DNA of 8,617 bases. It comes from Victivallales bacterium (lineage in GTDB: Bacteria > Verrucomicrobiota > Lentisphaeria > Oligosphaerales > Oligosphaeraceae). The notes under the pieces were generated by a model that was given only the letters and a program-made list of their open reading frames with translations, made no database searches and was not told the DNA's origin. Every line of letters begins with the position of its first letter. Positions within the stretch are counted from its first letter, which is position 1. Of the stretch, positions 1-6,450 are shown piece after piece. Made by a program: the position numbers and the translations under genes. The DNA is taken from positions 1 to 8,617 of the forward strand of contig JAFTAC010000170.1 in NCBI GenBank assembly GCA_017458805.1, written 5' to 3'.

Positions 1-1296
1 AATGGTCTTGGCGAGGACACGGCGAATCTGCCTCCATGGGTCGTATTTCTCCGTGAAGTCCATCAGGTCGAAGAACTTGGCAAAGCCGCCCTGCTCTTCA
101 TACAGCTTGATGAGTGAATCCTCCAAAGAGAAATAGAGGCGCATGTCATGCTTCAGCTCTGCCATGCGCATGACGGCAGCATACATCTTTGCGTATGAGA
201 TTTCAGAGAGGAACGGGTCCGCCAAGAAGAGCGTTGCGGGATGCCTTTCAGGAGGTGCAGAGAACATGGTGGAGGTCATCTTGACCTCAAGCACCACGTG
301 CTTGCGCGAGCCGGAGGCAAGCGCGGTGACCATCTCCTCCGTGTCGCGAACAAGAACGTATTCCTGGCCGCTCTTCTTCAACTCGTCCATCAGCTTGTTG
401 GCAATATCCTCGTCGTTGATGAAGACGATGGCGTCGTCGGGGGTCTTCAGGATGTCGTTCAGCAGTGCCGCGATTCTCTCAGAGGATTTCTTGAATGCGA
501 ACGCACTGTATTTCAACTTGAAGTTCGGCTTGACTGGCTTGGTTATGATGTACGGATACTGCTTGACAAGCTGCTCGGCGGACTGCGCGTTCATGTAGCT
601 GCTGCTGCCGCCTACGAGCATCTTCTGAAGGCGAAGCCCGTCCGAAACGTCGAAAACACTGCGTTTTCCGCGCCATGGAGGCACCAGCTTCTCGTCCGTG
701 TTGAAAATCATGCCAGATGACTGCGGGATGCCGCGGTCGTAGAATATCAGTCGGTTGCTGTAGAGAATGGAATCGATCTCCAGGAAGAGGACTGGCAGAC
801 CCTCCGCAAAAAGATTCGGGTTGACGTTCAAAGCAGTGGCAAACATGTAGTAGTCGCAGATGGCAAGCTGGCACTTGGTGATGTCGTTGAACTTGAACTG
901 CGAGTTGACGCCGCAGAAGTTGCCGACATGTGTAAGAGGCTCGTCCAGAATCCCCTCGATGCTGCGCCCGATGTTGCGGACAAGCACCGCATCCACGCGC
1001 ATCATGTTCATGATGTAGCACTGCCCGAAGGTCAGCACATGGAAAAGCGCAGCTAGGAAGACGCCTTCGACCTGGGGGCCAGTTCCAAAGCAGACCACTT
1101 CGCCCTCTATCAGGCGGCGCAGGATGGACCTGCGTTCCTTCTCTGACAACTCCAGCCACTTGTCAAACGCGCCTGTCCGCCCTTTTTCCTCAAGGACAAA
1201 ATGTTCCGCCCAGTCGCAGAAAGGCCCTATCTGGGCCTCCTGGGACATGACCAGGGTACGCTGCTTAAGTTCCAACCATTCACTTTTAGCTGTCAT
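1..1296 (-). CDS. SecA-like protein with degenerate ATPase motifs (3' end outside window)
   Basis: ATG at 1296; 432 codons are open to the left edge, so the C-terminus is missing. A weak AAAAGG lies 7 nt before the start, with a good promoter further upstream. The protein follows the order of the SecA motor. Residues 66-89 match the Walker A region (TGEGKT) but read GTGPQVEG. Residues 136-178 match the SecA stretch from 'DITYGTNNEYGFDY' to 'DEVDSIL' and end in LEIDSIL (172-178). Residues 231-292 match the segment from 'GMTGTA' through 'VPTNRP' to the start of the second RecA-like domain. Residues 386-393 (RLYFSLED) match SecA 'RFYLSMED'. The Walker A Lys and Thr, the Walker B Asp, motif V (GRGTD) and the arginine-rich motif VI (RGRSGRQGD) are all absent. 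The preprotein cross-linking domain is reduced to about 40 residues. SecA normally drives Sec-dependent export at the membrane; this copy probably cannot hydrolyse ATP. SecA ancestry is inferred by eye from remembered motifs. Confidence 0.72.
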   Translation of the reverse strand, partial: MTAKSEWLELKQRTLVMSQEAQIGPFCDWAEHFVLEEKGRTGAFDKWLELSEKERRSILRRLIEGEVVCFGTGPQVEGVFLAALFHVLTFGQCYIMNMMRVDAVLVRNIGRSIEGILDEPLTHVGNFCGVNSQFKFNDITKCQLAICDYYMFATALNVNPNLFAEGLPVLFLEIDSILYSNRLIFYDRGIPQSSGMIFNTDEKLVPPWRGKRSVFDVSDGLRLQKMLVGGSSSYMNAQSAEQLVKQYPYIITKPVKPNFKLKYSAFAFKKSSERIAALLNDILKTPDDAIVFINDEDIANKLMDELKKSGQEYVLVRDTEEMVTALASGSRKHVVLEVKMTSTMFSAPPERHPATLFLADPFLSEISYAKMYAAVMRMAELKHDMRLYFSLEDSLIKLYEEQGGFAKFFDLMDFTEKYDPWRQIRRVLAKTI

Positions 1297-1343
1297 CTAT
1301 TAGCCTTTTTCATTTATGGGAATTGAGTGATTCGCAAGGTTCT

Positions 1344-1371
1344 AATATATACTAAATTGTCAACTCGTCAA
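1344..1371 (-). promoter_or_regulatory. Sigma-70-like promoter for the SecA-like gene
   Basis: On the minus strand TTGACG (1371-1366) and TATATT (1349-1344) are separated by 16 bp. Transcription would start near 1337, giving a leader of about 40 nt before the ATG at 1296. Position and orientation fit the gene. The match is by eye only. Confidence 0.5.
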
Positions 1372-1401
1372 GGCAATTATGAAAAAAAGAGAGAAAAAGC
1401 A

Positions 1402-1506
1402 GTAGCTTGGCGTAAAGCATCAGTGACTAATATGAGCTTCAGCGGCGGCAAGAGCATAGACGTGGGCAAAACGCAGTACCTTCGGCGTAAGCTAATCCCA
1501 ATCTAG
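1402..1506. other. GC-richer island in AT-rich spacer, possible gene remnant, sRNA or repeat
   Basis: This segment has about 50% GC, while the spacer around it is strongly AT-rich. On the plus strand one frame is open from 1327 to the stop at 1504-1506. Its last part reads ...KASVTNMSFSGGKSIDV then GKTQYLRRKLIPI, with an ATG at 1432, but no Shine-Dalgarno sequence supports a start. The minus strand is also open in one frame across much of the island. Two direct copies of GGCGTAA (1410-1416 and 1484-1490) lie near its ends. It could be a dispersed repeat, a decayed gene end or a small RNA. I do not recognise it. Confidence 0.25.
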
Positions 1507-1570
1507 CATAATCTCATTTTGGACAACAACAAAGCCTTAACGATCTCAATTTTCACTGGTCTCTTTCATT

Positions 1571-1610
1571 TTTACAAGTTGTTCATATTCATATAATATA
1601 ATTATATAAT
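1571..1610 (+). promoter_or_regulatory. AT-rich promoter-like tract
   Basis: The tract contains TATAAT at 1592-1597, preceded by TTTACA at 1571-1576 (15-bp spacer). A second TATAAT lies at 1605-1610, with TTCATA 17 bp upstream. ATTATA at 1601-1606 gives a -10-like box on the minus strand as well. No gene follows on the plus strand, so it would drive only a short RNA through the hairpin at 1629. AT-rich DNA gives such matches easily. Confidence 0.2.
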
Positions 1611-1628
1611 AATACTATGGTGAAATAC

Positions 1629-1652
1629 CTGGGTGCGCATCTGCGCACCCAG
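1629..1652. repeat. Perfect 11-bp inverted repeat (hairpin) in spacer
   Basis: The arms CTGGGTGCGCA (1629-1639) and TGCGCACCCAG (1642-1652) are perfectly complementary around TC. In RNA this would be a GC-rich hairpin with at least 10 pairs and a 4-nt loop. It lies about 130 bp beyond the stop codon of the oxidoreductase gene, so it could end the cyclophilin-oxidoreductase transcript. No U-tract follows on either strand, so it is not a standard intrinsic terminator. A 7-A run at 1668-1674 lies nearby. A protein-binding palindrome is the alternative. Confidence 0.5.
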
Positions 1653-1732
1653 ATTAACCCCCGTGCGAAAAAAACACGATAATGCCTTGTAGAATACTCT
1701 CATGGATTAATCGGTCAAGACACCAGGAGTTT

Positions 1733-1778
1733 TGCAACAGCCCCAATGCCAATTGGCAAAGGAAACCGTTATGTTGCA
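1733..1778. repeat. Nested inverted repeats just after the oxidoreductase gene
   Basis: The 12-bp perfect palindrome TGCCAATTGGCA (1747-1758) sits inside an outer pair, TGCAAC (1733-1738) and GTTGCA (1773-1778). It starts 5 nt past the stop codon of the minus-strand oxidoreductase gene and could fold in its 3' untranslated region. No T-run follows directly. This is weak evidence for a 3'-end structure. Confidence 0.2.
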
Positions 1779-1783
1779 GAAGG

Positions 1784-2803
1784 CTATTTGAACATGTCCT
1801 CGACCTTGACGGGCTGTCCACCGAGGGCGGCAGACTTGGCGGCGGCCAGGGCGGTTGCGACGGTCTTGGCGCCTTCATAGACGTTGGTCTTGACGGGCTT
1901 GTCGTTGATGATGCAATCGACGAACTCCGCAATCTCCGCCGTGACGTTGTGGTTGGCGATGTTGACGGGGAGGGTCGCCCAGTCCAGCTTGCCCTGCATC
2001 AGCTTGTTGCTGCAGATCTGGATGGAGGGGCTGGTGTTGTCGGTGATGATGGTGCCTTCCGTGCCGTAGAAGACACTGCGCATCGTGTAGGGGCGCACGC
2101 AGCCGATGGAGGTCATGGACTTGCCGATGACGTTGTTCGGGAACTTGATGATGGCGATGGTGCAGTCGTTGACTGGCCAGTCCTTCAGGCACTTGTGGTT
2201 GGCGAAGCCGCAGACTTCAATCGCATCGCCGGCAATCCAGCGGAGCAGATCGACCGCATGGCAGCCGCCGCCGACCATCGGTTCGCGGCGCGCATCAACG
2301 CGCCAGTCGCCGACGCCGCGGGCGTGGCCGTAGTTGTGGGCATATTCGCTCTCGACGAAGTAGAGTTCGCCAATCATGCCGTCGTCAATGAGGCGCTTCG
2401 CCAGCATGAAGCCTGGGGCGTAGCGGCAGACCTGGCCGATCATGAACTTCGCCTTGCCCTTTTCGACCTCGGCGATGATGCCCTTCGACTGGTCCATGGT
2501 CAGGGTCATGGGCTTCTCGCACATCACATGCTTGCCCGCCTTCAGCGCGGCGATGCAGTGCTCGGCGTGGAAGTAGTCGGGAGAGGCCACGGAGATGATG
2601 TCAATGTCTGGGTCGTTGATGATGTCCATATAGTCGGTGGTGGCCAGGCGCGCATTGTACTCCTTCTTGCGCTGCTCCAGCAGAACGGGATTCGTGTCGC
2701 ACACAGCGGCCACTTCGCAATGCGGGTTGTCGCGATAGCCAATGCAGTGCCCGTTACCCATCCTCAAACCAATCACGCCTGCTTGAAACTTACCGTCTTT
2801 CAT
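1784..2803 (-). CDS. Gfo/Idh/MocA-family NAD(P)-dependent oxidoreductase
   Basis: This 339-residue cytoplasmic protein has normal length for the Gfo/Idh/MocA family, which oxidises or reduces sugars, inositols and related polyols. The N-terminal Rossmann fold shows GVIGLRMGNGH (9-19), where Arg14 stands in place of the second glycine. D36 at the end of the second strand suggests NAD preference. The dinucleotide-domain motif CEKP (95-98) carries the catalytic-type Lys97. GGGCHAVDLLRW (178-189) contains the expected His182, but the Asp usually four residues earlier is Gly178. There is no signal peptide. The start is set by AAGGAG (minus strand, 2816-2811) 7 nt before the ATG. It lies 26 bp downstream of the cyclophilin gene on the same strand, so the two are probably co-transcribed. 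The substrate cannot be told; the glycan-related genes nearby suggest a sugar. The family assignment is secure. Confidence 0.93.
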   Translation of the reverse strand: MKDGKFQAGVIGLRMGNGHCIGYRDNPHCEVAAVCDTNPVLLEQRKKEYNARLATTDYMDIINDPDIDIISVASPDYFHAEHCIAALKAGKHVMCEKPMTLTMDQSKGIIAEVEKGKAKFMIGQVCRYAPGFMLAKRLIDDGMIGELYFVESEYAHNYGHARGVGDWRVDARREPMVGGGCHAVDLLRWIAGDAIEVCGFANHKCLKDWPVNDCTIAIIKFPNNVIGKSMTSIGCVRPYTMRSVFYGTEGTIITDNTSPSIQICSNKLMQGKLDWATLPVNIANHNVTAEIAEFVDCIINDKPVKTNVYEGAKTVATALAAAKSAALGGQPVKVEDMFK

Positions 2804-2829
2804 CGTTTTTCTCCTTGTAATTACGGTTT

Positions 2830-3309
2830 CTATTCCTTGACATCTGCGGCGACCTGCATCTTCACGATCTTGTCAGGGTTTCTGACAGCACCGTTGGCAA
2901 AACGGTCGCCCTTCTTGATTTTATCGACAAACTCCATGCCACTGATGACATTGCCCCAGACCGTGTATTGGTGGTCGAGGAACCTGGCGTCGGCAAAGCA
3001 GATGAAGAACTGGCTGTCCGCCGAGTTCGGGTCCATGGCACGCGCCATGGAGACAGTTCCGCGCACATGCGGTTCATCGTTGAACTCCGCCTGGAGCTTC
3101 TTGCCGCTGCCGCCCGTGCCGTTGCCGAGCGGGTCGCCCGTCTGCGCCATGAAACCATCGATGACGCGGTGGAAGACAATGCCGTCGTAGAAGCCCTGGC
3201 GCGCCAGTTCCTTGATGCGCGCCACATGCTTCGGTGCCGCCTGCGGCAGCAGTTCGATGACCACGCGGCCATCCTTCAAATCCAGATACAATGTGTTTTC
3301 CTTGTCCAT
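2830..3309 (-). CDS. Cyclophilin-type peptidyl-prolyl cis-trans isomerase
   Basis: A 159-residue single-domain cyclophilin that catalyses cis-trans isomerisation of Xaa-Pro bonds. Counting from Met3 of the longer reading, FHRVIDGFMAQTGDP carries the catalytic Arg48 and Gln56; SADSQFFI supplies the conserved Gln and Phe; FLDHQYTVWGNV is the usual bacterial C-terminal pocket motif. There is no signal peptide or lipobox, so it should be cytoplasmic. Two starts are possible. ATG at 3315 lies only 3 nt from the AAAGGAG (3325-3319), while ATG at 3309 lies 9 nt away, so I choose 3309; the longer form would be 161 residues. It is the first gene of a probable two-gene unit with the oxidoreductase. Its function is confident; why it is paired with the oxidoreductase is not known. 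Confidence 0.95.
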   Translation of the reverse strand: MDKENTLYLDLKDGRVVIELLPQAAPKHVARIKELARQGFYDGIVFHRVIDGFMAQTGDPLGNGTGGSGKKLQAEFNDEPHVRGTVSMARAMDPNSADSQFFICFADARFLDHQYTVWGNVISGMEFVDKIKKGDRFANGAVRNPDKIVKMQVAADVKE

Positions 3310-3318
3310 ATTCATTCA

Positions 3319-3325
3319 CTCCTTT
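3319..3325 (-). promoter_or_regulatory. Ribosome binding site that decides the cyclophilin start
   Basis: AAAGGAG on the minus strand sits 3 nt from the ATG at 3315 and 9 nt from the in-frame ATG at 3309. The 9-nt spacing is the normal one, so translation probably begins at the second methionine. Confidence 0.6.
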
Positions 3326-3356
3326 GATTGTTGTTAGGTTAATTTACACTCCCTGC

Positions 3357-3385
3357 TTGAAGTTTCAAATGGGCCAACTTATATT
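3357..3385 (+). promoter_or_regulatory. Sigma-70-like promoter for the large secreted protein
   Basis: TTGAAG (3357-3362) and TATATT (3380-3385) are separated by 17 bp, close to the sigma-70 consensus. Transcription would begin near 3392, leaving a leader of about 60 nt that contains the dyad and heptamer repeats described separately. Confidence 0.5.
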
Positions 3386-3403
3386 TTATATGAAAAGGTC
3401 ATT

Positions 3404-3426
3404 AATCAGATTAGCCCTAACTGATT
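3404..3426. repeat. Dyad in the leader of the secreted-protein gene, possible operator
   Basis: AATCAG (3404-3409) plus TTAG (3411-3414) mirror CTAA (3417-3420) plus CTGATT (3421-3426), with one unpaired A and a CC centre. It lies 19 bp past the -10 box, where a repressor would block transcription. The centre is too small for a good RNA hairpin, so a protein-binding site is more likely. Confidence 0.35.
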
Positions 3427-3427
3427 G

Positions 3428-3447
3428 AATTAGCAATTAGCAATTAG
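3428..3447 (+). repeat. 7-bp tandem repeat AATTAGC, nearly three copies
   Basis: AATTAGC occurs at 3428-3434 and 3435-3441, followed by AATTAG at 3442-3447. The array ends 6 nt before the ATG at 3454 and occupies the place where a Shine-Dalgarno sequence would normally be. Copy-number slippage could alter the leader. Confidence 0.7.
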
Positions 3448-3453
3448 TACACT

Positions 3454-6342
3454 ATGCGAAAATCCTTGACAATTACCATTTTGTGTTCTTTGTTTTCTAC
3501 CCTGTTGTTTGCGGTTGACAGGACACCGCCCTCGATGACACGGCCATTCGAGGTAACGACGGGCGAAGTGCGACGGCACTGCCCCGAGCTTCTGGGCGCA
3601 GACAAGGACGGACTTGACGCAGTGGAATTTACGGGACCTGGCAGGCTCTCCGTCTCTGACGAATACACCTGCTTCGGCAACACCTCCTACAAGCTCGATA
3701 TCGACGGCGCTGGCAAGTTCCTGGTGGCATTCAAGAAGCCATTCGTGTTTGAGAGCGACGTCAGTGGACTTGAGTTCTGGCTAATCGGCACGATGAACAA
3801 GGTCTTCCCTGACCAGCGGTTTGAATGTACCGACGGAAACGGCAAGCACTTCCAGCTAATCCCCAACAACGGCTGCCTCTGGGGCAACACCAGTTGGTGG
3901 GCCTCCACCCTCGCCTTCTTCACCACAGGCACGGTCTTCCCCATCACAGTCAATGGCATCAGCTTCAATATCGGCGAGAAGGCGGTCGGCAACTGCCTCT
4001 ACTTCGACACCTTCGGTGCCTTTAAAAGGCCGCCTGTCACCGTGCCCGACACGCGGTTCTGGCTGCAATTCCCCCATGACCCTGCTGGCATCTCACCACG
4101 CCCACAGGATGCCAATTATTCCAATCCCTCCGAGATGCAGGAAGGCCATACCTTCAAATACACAGGTTCCGACGGCAATCTCGAATACGCATACACACCC
4201 AAAACAGGCACCCTGAGCGACTTGACTGCAACAATCGACGGCAAGAGCTTCTTCCCCGCTAAAAACGCAGGCTTCCGTGCGAAGGTGGGCGACGTGGTGT
4301 TTGCACCTGAAGACACCGACATCACGGCGACCTTGCGCGCCATTGTTTCGAACAACAACTGGTTGCGAACTTTCTGGAGGCTTGAAAAGAACGGACGCCA
4401 CCTGGACTACGAGCTTTCTCTCTCCATCAGTGGACGCACCCTCACCGCCGAGTTCAAGAGCGAATCCCTTGCCATACGGAGCCTGGACGCAGGGTTCATA
4501 GAAGGCGTGCCCTCCCCCAGGCTTTTCAGACTGGCCAACCTCTGCAACTCTCGCAGCGATGTCAACTTGATGGTGTGCAACGACTTCTTTGTCTCCGTGC
4601 TATGCGACTGGACGTACAGCCAGGCGACAGCCCTAATTGACGACAGGCCATATCGGCTGGAGGCGTATGGCACGCCTCGCGACATTGAAATGCAGCCAGC
4701 CTATGCAGGAATCCTTGGGGAGAACTCGGCAAGGGTCACGGGCGGTGCCATCTATATGCCCAAGACCGACGGTACCCGAAACGCGCCCAATGAAAAGCTG
4801 CGCATCACCGTAGGTCCCTCGCTGGAGAGCGTCATGCCACGCAATCCGAACCCGCAGTCGAAGTACTATGACGAAACCGCACGGCTCATCTACATGACGC
4901 GCTCCTACTGCGTCGGCGACCCTGCCTCCGTCGAGAACGAGATAGCCATGGTAAAACTCTTCCACGACTATGGTGCACGTGACCTCTTCCTGCGCTACCA
5001 CACGGAGTTGTCACACGTCCCCGCCTTCAATTTCATACGTCTCTCAAGAACCTTTGACAGCTGCCAGAACTTCGGGGGGAGCTCTGGACTCAAGCATCTT
5101 GTCTCCAGCCTGCGCAAATATGTGAAGCGTGTTGGCCCGTATGAAAACCATCTGGCAGTGGCGGGACTATCTGCCGATTTCAAGTTCGAGGAGCTATCCC
5201 TCGCGCCGAACAAGGAGATGACCTGGTCGCTTCGCCTGAAGCCTGCGGCCATGCACCGCGCCCAGGCGGATTTCTCCCCATACTATTCAAGGTATTACGG
5301 CTGGAACGGCGTCTATTATGACCAGATGAGCGCCATCGAGCCCTGGGCCTTGACGGACTTCGATGCCGATGCGCCTGGCGCGGGACGCTTCATCGAGGTG
5401 CTTCGGAACAACTGCATCGTCACCAGTAAACTCTCTGAACACTATAACGGCCCCGTCTGGAGTGAAGGTCAGGCCAACCACTTCTACGCAGGCTACTTGG
5501 ACACAGGCTATCTTCAGACGCAACACCCCTTCGACGCCCACATCGTCGATTACACCCTACGCGAGATGAACGCCGTCATGCACTCCAACGGCTATGACCT
5601 CATCGGCCAGGGCGAGCCAGACAAGGGGCTGGATTTTCTATTGGCCTCCGAAATCTCCCTGGGCAGCATGGGGCATATCTGGGACGGCATCAACGCCACC
5701 ACCTACTTTGGACGTTTCCGTGGCACCCCTCAAATCTGGCGCAATGCACTCAAGAGCTACTTCATGCTGCGGCAGCTTCAGGAGCTCTATGCCTTCACTT
5801 CGCCAGAAAAGATACTCTATTGCATTGATGGAAAAGAGATTACAGCAACAGAAATGCTGCGCGGAAACCACGAGAACAGTGCCATGATTCACACCGTTTA
5901 CAAGAACGGCCTGGAGGTCTGGACAAACAAAAACAAGACGAAGCACTGGGAAATCATCCTAGATGGCACAGCCATCACCCTGCCCCCAAATGGCTACGCA
6001 GCATTTAAAAAGGGCGCAATCACCGAATACTCCGCGCTCGTCAACGGGAGCCGCATCGATTACTCCAACGGCCCCCTCTACACCTACTTTGACACCCGCG
6101 ATGCAAAAGCCTCCTTCGACGGCATAACCGCCAGCGGTGGAGCGTTCCTGCTTGAAAAGCGAGACGGCAGCACGGTTCTCATCCAGCTACCGTTTACAAA
6201 AGAGGAAACCGTCGAAGGATTGAACTACATCAAGGCAACGCCCTGCAATCAGGACGGACAACCCATTTCCGCAGAAATCCCCATCGTCAACGGCACACTC
6301 AAAACACAGAAAGAACACTTCTTGTATCGCTTGATGCAGTAG
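3454..6342 (+). CDS. Secreted 962-residue glycoside-hydrolase-like protein
   Basis: The N-terminus MRKSLTITILCSLFSTLLFA is a signal peptide, probably cut after Ala20, so the protein is exported. Residues about 55-190 look like a beta-sandwich carbohydrate-binding region, and 225-455 is a second beta-rich region. Residues about 475-790 look like an alpha/beta barrel. In it, GVYYDQMSAI places Asp623 and GPVWSEG places Glu671 at positions expected for a nucleophile and an acid/base. The C-terminal 805-962 region is beta-rich and contains GLEVWTN and LPPNGYAAF, a pattern I associate with small beta domains after barrel hydrolases. The best guess is a glycoside hydrolase distantly like GH101/DUF5696-type enzymes; the family is uncertain and no substrate can be named. 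A promoter fits upstream, but no Shine-Dalgarno sequence is seen before the ATG. It is transcribed divergently from the cyclophilin gene. Confidence 0.85.
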   Translation: MRKSLTITILCSLFSTLLFAVDRTPPSMTRPFEVTTGEVRRHCPELLGADKDGLDAVEFTGPGRLSVSDEYTCFGNTSYKLDIDGAGKFLVAFKKPFVFESDVSGLEFWLIGTMNKVFPDQRFECTDGNGKHFQLIPNNGCLWGNTSWWASTLAFFTTGTVFPITVNGISFNIGEKAVGNCLYFDTFGAFKRPPVTVPDTRFWLQFPHDPAGISPRPQDANYSNPSEMQEGHTFKYTGSDGNLEYAYTPKTGTLSDLTATIDGKSFFPAKNAGFRAKVGDVVFAPEDTDITATLRAIVSNNNWLRTFWRLEKNGRHLDYELSLSISGRTLTAEFKSESLAIRSLDAGFIEGVPSPRLFRLANLCNSRSDVNLMVCNDFFVSVLCDWTYSQATALIDDRPYRLEAYGTPRDIEMQPAYAGILGENSARVTGGAIYMPKTDGTRNAPNEKLRITVGPSLESVMPRNPNPQSKYYDETARLIYMTRSYCVGDPASVENEIAMVKLFHDYGARDLFLRYHTELSHVPAFNFIRLSRTFDSCQNFGGSSGLKHLVSSLRKYVKRVGPYENHLAVAGLSADFKFEELSLAPNKEMTWSLRLKPAAMHRAQADFSPYYSRYYGWNGVYYDQMSAIEPWALTDFDADAPGAGRFIEVLRNNCIVTSKLSEHYNGPVWSEGQANHFYAGYLDTGYLQTQHPFDAHIVDYTLREMNAVMHSNGYDLIGQGEPDKGLDFLLASEISLGSMGHIWDGINATTYFGRFRGTPQIWRNALKSYFMLRQLQELYAFTSPEKILYCIDGKEITATEMLRGNHENSAMIHTVYKNGLEVWTNKNKTKHWEIILDGTAITLPPNGYAAFKKGAITEYSALVNGSRIDYSNGPLYTYFDTRDAKASFDGITASGGAFLLEKRDGSTVLIQLPFTKEETVEGLNYIKATPCNQDGQPISAEIPIVNGTLKTQKEHFLYRLMQ

Positions 6343-6348
6343 GTATTC

Positions 6349-6377
6349 TCGCCATTTGCCACCTTCTTTTATGGCGA
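6349..6377 (+). terminator. Possible weak terminator after the secreted-protein gene
   Basis: TCGCCAT (6349-6355) pairs with ATGGCGA (6371-6377) across a 15-nt loop, starting 7 nt after the stop codon. The following sequence is T-rich (6378-6395) but has no uninterrupted T-run. This is a weak candidate. Confidence 0.3.
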
Positions 6378-6450
6378 ATTGCTTTGATTATTTTCATATT
6401 GGTGTTACGTTATGTGTATATAAAAGTCATAGAACAAAACTCTTTCAATC

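Noticed and set aside
479..1159. Open frame of 226 codons on the minus strand
   Set aside because: It is a different frame of the SecA-like gene. Its Arg/Pro/Gln/His-rich sequence has no family look, while the overlapping 432-codon frame has SecA motifs, a start site and a promoter.
1297..1783. tRNA, rRNA or riboswitch in the long spacer
   Set aside because: I found no cloverleaf, CCA end or rRNA-like sequence, and no riboswitch pattern that I recognise.
1682..3190. Open frame of 502 codons on the plus strand
   Set aside because: It lies opposite the oxidoreductase and cyclophilin, both of which have clear family motifs and ribosome binding sites. Its composition (long runs of Asp, Val, Ala, Gly, His) is that of an antisense shadow.
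3428..3447. Tandem AATTAGC units as a CRISPR or iteron array
   Set aside because: The units are 7 bp and contiguous with no spacers, and only about three copies exist; no replication or cas gene is nearby.
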